This document shows, in pieces, positions 1 to 5,354 of a DNA stretch of 14,144 nucleotides. The stretch is from B73-G16 sp964448445 (lineage in GTDB: Bacteria; Desulfobacterota; B13-G15): NCBI GenBank assembly GCA_964448445.1, contig CAYVAU010000037.1, positions 1-14,144 on the forward strand, written 5' to 3'. The notes beneath the pieces are model-generated. The model made no database searches and was not told the origin of the DNA. It saw nothing but the letters and a program-made list of their open reading frames with translations. Position 1 is the stretch's first letter, and each line of letters begins with the position of its first letter. A program made the translations under genes and the position numbers.

Positions 1-20
1 TGTGATAAAAGACACATGGC

Positions 21-49
21 TTCATACCCAATAAGGTCTCCTTTGTCAA
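21..49 (-). promoter_or_regulatory. Leftward sigma70-like promoter pointing out of the window
   Basis: Read on the minus strand, a perfect -35 TTGACA (49-44) is followed after exactly 17 bp by TATGAA (26-21), which matches 4 of 6 bases of the -10 consensus. A transcript would begin near position 14 and leave the window at once, so its gene is not visible. It lies back to back with the rightward promoter-like pair before speE. This is a pattern match only. Confidence 0.45.
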
Positions 50-81
50 GGGTTTTTGGGCTTTGGCATGGGTTGGGATGC

Positions 82-110
82 TTGACACCCCCTTCCCCCT
101 GGAGTAATTT
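82..110 (+). promoter_or_regulatory. Possible speE promoter
   Basis: A perfect TTGACA (82-87) is followed after 17 bp by TAATTT (105-110), a weak -10 that matches at three positions. The expected transcription start, near 117, falls two bases before the speE GTG at 119, so the message would be nearly leaderless. The only Shine-Dalgarno-like sequence, GGAG at 101-104, lies 14 nt upstream of the GTG and would be outside such a transcript. The weak -10 keeps confidence low. Confidence 0.35.
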
Positions 111-118
111 CCCTTGAC

Positions 119-1024
119 GTGATCGATCCCAAGCTCCTTGAGAAGGAAAACGTCTTCTATGAGGAGCACGATTCCAGTTATGGTGCCGTCTTCATCTACG
201 AGGAGCACCTGGCCAGCATCCGTTCCCCCTATCAGCAGATAGACATCATCCGCACCAAGGAACACGGAAAGATGCTCTTCATCGACCACTACATGATGTT
301 CACCGAAGACTCGGAGTTCGTCTATCACGAGATGATGGCCCATGTGCCCCTTGCTGCCCACCGCGAGGCCCAGCGGGTTTTGGTGATCGGAGGGGGAGAC
401 GGAGGGGTGGTCAGGGAGGTGTTGAAGTATCAGAGGGTGAAGAAGGTGACCCTTGTGGAGATAGACGAAACGGTCATTGAGGTATGCCGAAGGCACTTCC
501 CCGAAATGACCGGGAGCCTGGAGGATCCCAGGGTCGAAGTGGTCATAGGGGATGGGGTCAAGTACGTGAAGGAAGTCCCTCCTGGCAGTTACGACGTAAT
601 AATTGTGGATTCCACCGACCCCTATGGGGTGGCCGAACTGCTGATAAGCCCCGAATTTTTCGAAGGTTGCAGGCGCACCCTGGGGGACTGCGGGCTTATG
701 ATCCAGCAGATGGCCTCCCCCTTCTTCACCCCCGATGTGTTCGTCAAGGGGTTCCACAATATGATGAGGGTCTTCCCCCATGTGGCCCCCGTGCTGGTTC
801 CCGCCCCCTTTTATGTGAGCTCGGACTGGGCCCTTGGGCTTGCCTCCTCATCGGATAAGTTCTTCAAGAAAGAACTCCCCGAGGGGTGGTGGGAACCGCC
901 GGGAAAGCTCAAGTATTACAACCCCGAGGTCCACAGGGCCTCCTTTGTCCTGCCAAATTTTGTGAAGGAGCTCATGGAGATGGCCTCGCGGACCCCGGTC
1001 CTCGAAAGGAAGCCTTGGCTTTGA
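119..1024 (+). CDS. speE: Spermidine synthase family aminopropyltransferase
   Basis: SpeE transfers the aminopropyl group of decarboxylated S-adenosylmethionine to a diamine, usually putrescine, to make spermidine in the cytoplasm. The 301 residues match the family length. Visible features are an N-terminal beta region ending in EFVYHEMMAHVPL (66-78), the nucleotide-binding glycine motif GGGDGG (91-96), VEID (113-116) with the acidic residue expected to bind the cofactor, and the catalytic loop DSTDP (164-168). The C-terminal signature YYNPEVHRASFVLP is at 266-279. GTG at 119 is the only standard start after the in-frame stop at 83-85. Where most homologues have I-Q-L-T-E before the EF-YHE motif, this one has MMFTE, so the amine acceptor may differ; that is inference. 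No speD is in the window. The gene ends at a stop that directly abuts the stop of the convergent isomerase-like gene. Confidence 0.93.
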   Translation: MIDPKLLEKENVFYEEHDSSYGAVFIYEEHLASIRSPYQQIDIIRTKEHGKMLFIDHYMMFTEDSEFVYHEMMAHVPLAAHREAQRVLVIGGGDGGVVREVLKYQRVKKVTLVEIDETVIEVCRRHFPEMTGSLEDPRVEVVIGDGVKYVKEVPPGSYDVIIVDSTDPYGVAELLISPEFFEGCRRTLGDCGLMIQQMASPFFTPDVFVKGFHNMMRVFPHVAPVLVPAPFYVSSDWALGLASSSDKFFKKELPEGWWEPPGKLKYYNPEVHRASFVLPNFVKELMEMASRTPVLERKPWL

Positions 1025-1927
1025 CTACCCATGGAGGCCCTTCTCCCTCAGGAACTCCAGGGCCTCCCTTATCTCCCCTTCGGTTGCCGGAGGATGTATC
1101 TCCAGGATCCTTATCGCCCTTTGGGGCAGAAGTTCTCTGACCATCTGGAAATCCACCTCCCCCTTGCCCGGGGGCTTGTGATCGTCAAGCCCCCTTGCGT
1201 CGTGGAGGTGGACCCCGAGTAGATCCGCCCGGTACCTCTCCAGCAGTTCCCTGTGTCTGATCACCCCGAGCCTCTCCAGCACGTGGGCATGGCCGGTATC
1301 GTGCCAGTACCCCAGGGGTGCCCCCCTGAACTCCTCAAGGATTAGCCCGATCTCATCGGCCAGGGGAAATTCATGTAGGTAGTAGCGATTCTCGATCCCC
1401 ACCCTAATCCCAAGGACCTCTGCCCTCTTCAGGATGGGCTCAAGGGACTTAAGGATGTAATCCAGATGCTTCTGGGCCTTCTCGTTGCGTTCCCTGAGGA
1501 AATCCCCTAGGGCCTCTTCTGTGAGCTTGCTCTTGCGGTAAAGGTCGTAAGGGATCGGCTTTATCTGGGGAATGAAACCCAGATGCAGGACCACCACCTG
1601 CGCCTCAAGCTCGGAGGCCACCTCAAGGGTCCTTATGGTCCAGCGCACCGCCTCCCTTCGCTCCTCCGGATCATCGGAGGCGAGGTTGAAGGCATCCCCT
1701 GAGGCCTTCTCGGGGGGAAGGATGTCGGGCACGGGACAAAAGTTGTGGAGGCTCAAAACGCAGGGGTTCTTGGCCTTGAGCTTGGGCATCAGCTCCTTGA
1801 GGATCCTCCCGGTCACCCTGAAGTCGAGCTCCAGGGCCTCAAGCCCGATCTTCTCCAAGGGACCCAGGAGGTCCCCTGCGGCCTTCGCCCCGTTTTTCAT
1901 GGCCCAAGCAGTGGATATGCCAGTCAT
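1025..1927 (-). CDS. Xylose-isomerase-like TIM barrel protein (sugar phosphate isomerase/epimerase superfamily)
   Basis: This 300-residue protein belongs to the AP-endonuclease-2/xylose-isomerase-like TIM barrel superfamily, whose members usually bind divalent metal and act on sugars, polyols or abasic DNA; the substrate here is unknown. Candidate metal or active-site residues sit at the ends of the expected strands: SLHNF (59-63), VVLHLG (112-117), GIEN (177-180), YWHDTGH (207-213), GVHLHD (238-243) and LEIHPP (275-280). There is no signal peptide or membrane segment. I chose ATG at 1927 rather than the longer frame from 1954 because it overlaps the trmFO stop as ATGA and is preceded by GGAGAGG (1938-1932) at 4 nt. 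The coupling implies synthesis together with TrmFO, but no functional link is known to me. The family call is firm; the specific function is not. Confidence 0.8.
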   Translation of the reverse strand: MTGISTAWAMKNGAKAAGDLLGPLEKIGLEALELDFRVTGRILKELMPKLKAKNPCVLSLHNFCPVPDILPPEKASGDAFNLASDDPEERREAVRWTIRTLEVASELEAQVVVLHLGFIPQIKPIPYDLYRKSKLTEEALGDFLRERNEKAQKHLDYILKSLEPILKRAEVLGIRVGIENRYYLHEFPLADEIGLILEEFRGAPLGYWHDTGHAHVLERLGVIRHRELLERYRADLLGVHLHDARGLDDHKPPGKGEVDFQMVRELLPQRAIRILEIHPPATEGEIREALEFLREKGLHG

Positions 1928-3240
1928 TGTGCCTCTCCGAGCTCCCGGATCCAATGCTCAAGGTCCCTTAAGGCCCTCTCTACCAGTTTGGCCCTCCTTT
2001 CCCCTTTTTTCTTCGGGGGATCCTCAAGGGGCGGAAACAGCCCGAAGTTCACCCCCATTGGCTGATACTGGGGGGTATATTGGTTGGTTATGTGGCTTAT
2101 TAAGGCCCCCAGGGCCGTTGTAGGTGGCGGCGCTACCAGGGGCAAGCCCCTGATCATCCTCGATACGTTTATCCCCGCCAGAAGCCCCGTGGCGGCCGAC
2201 TCCACGTATCCCTCAACCCCCGTTATCTGTCCGGCAAAAAGTATCCTCGGCTCCCCCCTTAGCCTCAGGAACTCGTCCAGGAGCCTTGGGGCATCGATGA
2301 AGGCGTTGAGGTGGACGTTGCCATATCTCACAAATTCCGCCCTCTCCAGGCCCGGGATGAGCCTGAAGACGCGGTCCTGTTCCGGGTATTTGAGCTTGGT
2401 CTGAAAGCCCACCATGTTGTAGAGGGTACGTTCCCGGTTCTCGGGTCTAAGCTGTACCACCGCATAGGGTCTTCTGCCCGTATGCGGGTCCAGGAGGCCC
2501 ACAGGCCTCAAGGGGCCAAAGGCCAGGGCATCGCGTCCCCTCTGGGCCATATCCTCGATGGGCATACATCCTTCATAAGGGACAACCTTTTCGAAGTCCC
2601 GAAAGGGCACCTTTTCTGCCCTGAGCAGCTCGTCCACAAAGCGATAATATTCCTCCTTCGTCATGGGACAGTTGATGTAATCGTCTCCCCCCTTGCCGTA
2701 GCGGGAACCGCGGAAGGCCTTCTCAAAGTCGATGGAATCCGCCGTCACTATGGGGCTTGTGGCATCGTAAAAATGGAGGTAGTCCCTCTCGGTCAGCCTC
2801 GCTATGGCTTCCATGAGGCCTTCTGAGGTGAGGGGGCCTGTGGCCAGGATGACATACCCTTCAGGAGGTATTTCGGTGACCTCCTCACGGATGATCTCTA
2901 TATGGGGTATGGACTCGAGCCGCTCGGTAACCCTGCGGGAAAACTCCTCCCTGTCCACGGCCAGGGCTGTGCCCGCCGGGACCCGGCTCTTTAAGGCCTC
3001 CTGGATGATGATCGAATCGAGTCTCCTCATCTCCTCCTTCAGGAGCCCGTGGGCCGTGGTGAGTTCCATGGACTTGAGGGAATTGCTGCAGACAAGTTCC
3101 GCCAACTTGGGGGATCGATGGGCGGGGGAAAAACGCTTGGGTTTCATCTCATAGAGCGTTACCCCTATCCCCCTTTTTGCCAGCTGCCAAGCGGCCTCAG
3201 AACCTGCCAGTCCGCCCCCGATGACAATAACCCGCTCCAC
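1924..3240 (-). CDS. trmFO: Methylenetetrahydrofolate-tRNA-(uracil-5-)-methyltransferase TrmFO
   Basis: TrmFO makes 5-methyluridine at position 54 of the tRNA T loop, using methylenetetrahydrofolate as carbon donor and FADH2 as reductant. The 438 residues match the family. An FAD dinucleotide-binding motif GGGLAGSEAA lies at 8-17. Both functional cysteines of the family are present: C51 in AELVCSNSLKS and C225 in YEGCMPIED. GPLRPVGL (242-249), AGQITGVEGYVESAATG (336-352) and the C-terminal NFGLFPPLE (398-406) are also typical. Translation starts at GTG 3240, with a purine-rich GGGGGT just upstream and 63 nt separating it from the 59-residue gene before it. It is the third gene of the leftward unit headed by the PaaK-type ligase, and its stop overlaps the start of the TIM barrel gene. 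Confidence 0.96.
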   Translation of the reverse strand: MERVIVIGGGLAGSEAAWQLAKRGIGVTLYEMKPKRFSPAHRSPKLAELVCSNSLKSMELTTAHGLLKEEMRRLDSIIIQEALKSRVPAGTALAVDREEFSRRVTERLESIPHIEIIREEVTEIPPEGYVILATGPLTSEGLMEAIARLTERDYLHFYDATSPIVTADSIDFEKAFRGSRYGKGGDDYINCPMTKEEYYRFVDELLRAEKVPFRDFEKVVPYEGCMPIEDMAQRGRDALAFGPLRPVGLLDPHTGRRPYAVVQLRPENRERTLYNMVGFQTKLKYPEQDRVFRLIPGLERAEFVRYGNVHLNAFIDAPRLLDEFLRLRGEPRILFAGQITGVEGYVESAATGLLAGINVSRMIRGLPLVAPPPTTALGALISHITNQYTPQYQPMGVNFGLFPPLEDPPKKKGERRAKLVERALRDLEHWIRELGEAQ

Positions 3241-3303
3241 ACCCCCAATTTATGGCCTGTTCAGGGGAACATCAAGCTGGGCGAGATCTGGAGAAGGGAA
3301 TTT

Positions 3304-3483
3304 TCAGTCAAGTACTTCGAGCGGATCCGATACCTCCAGCTCGAGCATCCTCACCGAGGCCAGGATCCGCTTTGCATTCCGCCTCACAGCCTCAAGGTCC
3401 TCCTGATCGGCCAACTGAAGCAGTTTCTCAGCCTCCCGTCTCAGATTCTTGATGTTTTCGTCCATGGCCTTTAGGCGATCCAT
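3304..3483 (-). CDS. Small helical protein of 59 residues, unknown function
   Basis: A 59-codon frame begins at ATG 3483, 6 nt after the stop of the PaaK-type ligase, and ends at TGA 3306-3304. The upstream sequence contains AAGGAG and AGGG on the minus strand, which suits translation. The product is highly charged, has no cysteine or signal peptide, and looks almost entirely helical: hydrophobic residues (L4, M7, I11, L14, A18, L21, and again L30, V33, A37, I40, V44, L47) recur every 3-4 positions, as in a coiled coil. The most distinctive stretch is RNAKRILASVRMLELEVSD (35-53). It fills what would otherwise be a 249-bp hole in an otherwise compact unit, which supports it as a real gene. I do not recognise a function; a regulatory or scaffold role in this operon is speculation. 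Confidence 0.7.
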   Translation of the reverse strand: MDRLKAMDENIKNLRREAEKLLQLADQEDLEAVRRNAKRILASVRMLELEVSDPLEVLD

Positions 3484-3489
3484 CGTCCC

Positions 3490-4812
3490 TTACTCCTTCT
3501 CCCTCAGATCTTTGAAACGCCGCGCCTTAACTTCATAGCGCGGCAGGGTACCACGCGGGCACACCTCGATCTTGAAATTGAGGTTCGTCTTGACCCTGAG
3601 CTCCCTGCGCAACCTCTCAAGGACCTGATTCTGATCGCCGGAGAAATCGGGCTTGAACTCAAGCCTCAAGGTGATCTCATCGACATCTCCCCTTTTTGTC
3701 ACCACCGTCTCAAATTCATCAATTTGAGGAAAGAGCCTCACGACCTCCTCTATGGCCGAGGGCGAAAGGAGCACGCCCTTTACCTTCGTTATATCATCGG
3801 CCCTCCCCAGCACACCGCCTTCCAGGACCCTGAAGGTTCTCCCGCATTCACAGTTATAGTCGGCCCACTTGACCAGGTCCTTGGAGTCGAAACGGATGCA
3901 GGGCTTGCCGATCCTGTCAAGGGCCGTGATCACCATCTTTCCAACCCTGCCGGGCTCCTCAATGGGTTCCCCTGTCTCGGGATCCTCTATCTCCAACAGG
4001 AAAAATCCCTCGTTCACATGGAGCCCTCCCGGCTGCCTTGCGCATTCAAAACCCCATGCCCCGATCTCCGTGGCCCCAGCATGATCGTAGACCGGACAGC
4101 CCCATGCCTCCTGCATCCTCTGTTTGGTCGAGGGGATGCTCGCTCCAGGTTCACCGGCACAGGTTATGCGCTTTATCCCCAGCTCCTTGGGATCAATCCC
4201 CAACTTCTCCCTGGCCGTTGTTGCCATGCCCAGCACATATGTGGGGGTGGCCAGAAAGGCCGTACACTTCAGCTCCTTCATCTTCAGGATCCTGGCCTCG
4301 GTATCGAGCACCCCTCCCGGTACGACCTCACAGCCGATCTTTTCTGCGGCATAATGGGCAGCCCAGAAGGCCACAAAGACGTTGTAACCGAAGGGGAAAA
4401 AGACCCTGTCTGTGGGTCTGTACCCCTGGGCCCAGAGGACGTAGCACCAGCACTCCGTCCACCACTCCCAGTCCTGCCAGGTATCCCCCTGATATACGGG
4501 GAGGCCCGTGGTCCCGCTGGTCTGCCTGAAGACCACGATCTCCTCGGTCGGAACGGCCAGGATATCCCCGTAGGGGAAAGGCTCCTTAAGCTGTGATTCC
4601 CTGAGCATGGCCTTGTCCACCTTCGGGACCTTCCTTATATCGTCAAAGGACTTTATGTCCCCCGGCTCAAGCCCGGCTTCCCTGTAGAGGTTCCTGTAAA
4701 ACGGAGAATGCTCATAGGCCCACTGAAGGACCCTTTTGAACTTTTTGAACTGCAGCTGCCTGAGCCTTTCCCCTGACATCGTCTCAAGCACCGGATTCCA
4801 GTACTCCCTCAT
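3490..4812 (-). CDS. Phenylacetate-CoA ligase family (PaaK-type) AMP-forming acyl-CoA ligase
   Basis: The 440-residue protein is a full-length member of the PaaK branch of the ANL adenylating enzymes, which activate aryl or other carboxylic acids with ATP and CoA. The P-loop-like FRQTSGTTGLPV (95-106) fits the family. Further on come the acceptor-site region YDHAGATEIGAWGFE, the linker RFDSKDLVKW, a CECGR zinc-like knuckle, GRADDITKVKGVLLSP, and a C-terminal lid with TLPRYEVKARRFKDLR that carries the expected lysine. ATG 4812 is preceded by GGAGG (4822-4818) at 5 nt and by a good promoter. No other phenylacetate-pathway gene is nearby, so phenylacetate is not established as substrate; anaerobes carry many paralogues acting on other acids. 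It heads the unit that continues into the 59-residue gene and trmFO. A tryptophan-rich stretch follows the ATP motif (about 112-128). Confidence 0.9.
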   Translation of the reverse strand: MREYWNPVLETMSGERLRQLQFKKFKRVLQWAYEHSPFYRNLYREAGLEPGDIKSFDDIRKVPKVDKAMLRESQLKEPFPYGDILAVPTEEIVVFRQTSGTTGLPVYQGDTWQDWEWWTECWCYVLWAQGYRPTDRVFFPFGYNVFVAFWAAHYAAEKIGCEVVPGGVLDTEARILKMKELKCTAFLATPTYVLGMATTAREKLGIDPKELGIKRITCAGEPGASIPSTKQRMQEAWGCPVYDHAGATEIGAWGFECARQPGGLHVNEGFFLLEIEDPETGEPIEEPGRVGKMVITALDRIGKPCIRFDSKDLVKWADYNCECGRTFRVLEGGVLGRADDITKVKGVLLSPSAIEEVVRLFPQIDEFETVVTKRGDVDEITLRLEFKPDFSGDQNQVLERLRRELRVKTNLNFKIEVCPRGTLPRYEVKARRFKDLREKE

Positions 4813-4841
4813 TTCCCCCTCCGGAATCGCAATTTTTATTC

Positions 4842-4870
4842 TTTATACACCCTAACGGGGAAATTGTCCA
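4842..4870 (-). promoter_or_regulatory. Promoter of the PaaK-type ligase-trmFO unit
   Basis: On the minus strand TGGACA (4870-4865) is separated by 17 bp from TATAAA (4847-4842). Each matches 5 of 6 consensus bases. The predicted start of transcription is near 4835, giving a leader of about 23 nt that contains the GGAGG ribosome-binding site of the ligase gene. The placement and spacing make this the best promoter candidate in the window. Confidence 0.6.
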
Positions 4871-4945
4871 GTACGTAAAGAGCCCCCACCCTTCGCTGGC
4901 AGGCCTCACTTCAGATGCTCACCGTCCCTGAGCTTCCTCTTTCGC

Positions 4946-5045
4946 NNNNNNNNNNNNNNNNNNNNNNNNNNNNNNNNNNNNNNNNNNNNNNNNNNNNNNN
5001 NNNNNNNNNNNNNNNNNNNNNNNNNNNNNNNNNNNNNNNNNNNNN
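4946..5045. other. Scaffold gap (100 N) in the gene-poor stretch 4813-5318
   Basis: Exactly 100 undetermined bases interrupt the sequence, which by convention marks a join of unknown true length. The gene-poor stretch around it holds, from left to right: the ligase promoter; about 75 bp at roughly 58% G+C in which I see no gene; the gap; an AT-rich reading-frame tail; tRNA-Asn; and the tRNA promoter region. Any reading frame drawn through the N run is meaningless because its length and phase are unknown. A missing mobile-element gene or repeat is a likely reason for the break, but a wrong join cannot be excluded. Confidence 0.97.
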
Positions 5046-5046
5046 C

Positions 5047-5136
5047 TTCTACATCAGGAGAGAAAAAAGTAAACTCATTCAACTCATCATCAAGGAATTG
5101 GTGGTCTTTGAGGATAGGGTCAAGGTCAGTTTCTGA
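5047..5136 (+). CDS. C-terminal fragment, possibly of a serine site-specific recombinase
   Basis: Immediately after the gap a frame stays open for 29 codons to a TGA at 5134-5136. Its upstream part is lost in the N run. The fragment has a basic helix (FYIRREKSKLIQLIIKEL) followed by an alternating beta-like VVFEDRVKVSF. This helix plus short strand resembles the extreme C-terminus of large serine recombinases (..LL..I.V.....V.I.F) that follows the zinc ribbon and coiled coil, but 29 residues are too few for proof. The stretch 5046-5193 has 57 G+C in 148 bases (38.5%), against about 58% in adjacent genes, which supports acquired DNA. Whether the gene was intact cannot be known. It could also be the end of an unrelated protein. 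Confidence 0.35.
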   Translation, partial: FYIRREKSKLIQLIIKELVVFEDRVKVSF

Positions 5137-5193
5137 ATCCCAGAATTAGCCTTATCTATCCAAAACCATCAAGGTTTGTGTGAGCTTACAAAA

Positions 5194-5269
5194 TGGCTCC
5201 CCGGGCAGGACTCGAACCTGCAACCTACGGGTTAACAGCCCGCCGCTCTGCCGGTTGAGCTACCGGGGA
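5194..5269 (-). tRNA. tRNA-Asn (anticodon GTT)
   Basis: The minus strand folds into a complete cloverleaf. The acceptor stem is TCCCCGG (5269-5263) with CCGGGGA (5204-5198); the D arm has GCTC/GAGC. The anticodon stem GCGGG/CCCGT (one G-U pair) carries the loop CTGTTAA with anticodon GTT, and the T arm is GCAGG/CCTGC with loop TTCGAGT. The discriminator base is G and the 3' CCA is encoded in the DNA (5196-5194). Total length is 76 nt. It lies next to the AT-rich recombinase-like tail, on the 3' side where integrated elements usually sit. No second copy of its 3' end is visible in the window. Confidence 0.96.
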
Positions 5270-5283
5270 ACCCATCAGCAAAA

Positions 5284-5310
5284 TTTATACAAAGACCCCC
5301 CAAAAGGCAA
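5284..5310 (-). promoter_or_regulatory. Probable tRNA-Asn promoter
   Basis: On the minus strand TATAAA (5289-5284) would start transcription near 5277, about 8 nt before the mature tRNA 5' end at 5269. The best -35 is TTGCCT (5310-5305, four matches), but only 15 bp away, which is short. The -10 placement is convincing; the -35 is weak. Confidence 0.4.
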
Positions 5311-5354
5311 TACCTCAATTGCCCCAAAGGGGCCTTTCTGCTATCCTGGCCCAG

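Noticed and set aside
3304..3483. Small exonuclease VII subunit (XseB) as identity of the 59-residue protein
   Set aside because: It is helical and of similar size, but the sequence does not show the XseB pattern and xseA is not adjacent.
3724..4596. 290-codon open frame antisense to the PaaK-type ligase
   Set aside because: It lies wholly opposite a clear conserved gene, has low-complexity proline-rich composition and no family motif; long antisense frames are expected at this base composition.
4915..5136. Continuous frame spanning the N run
   Set aside because: The run is 100 placeholder bases of unknown true length, so phase across it has no meaning; only the part after the gap is described.
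5164..5178. AAACC/GGTTT hairpin as a tRNA-Asn terminator
   Set aside because: The stem has only five pairs, three of them A-T, and no U run clearly follows it; too weak to call.
5194..5269. tRNA-Asn as a proven attachment site
   Set aside because: No second copy of the tRNA 3' end is visible in the window and the supposed recombinase is only a 29-residue tail.
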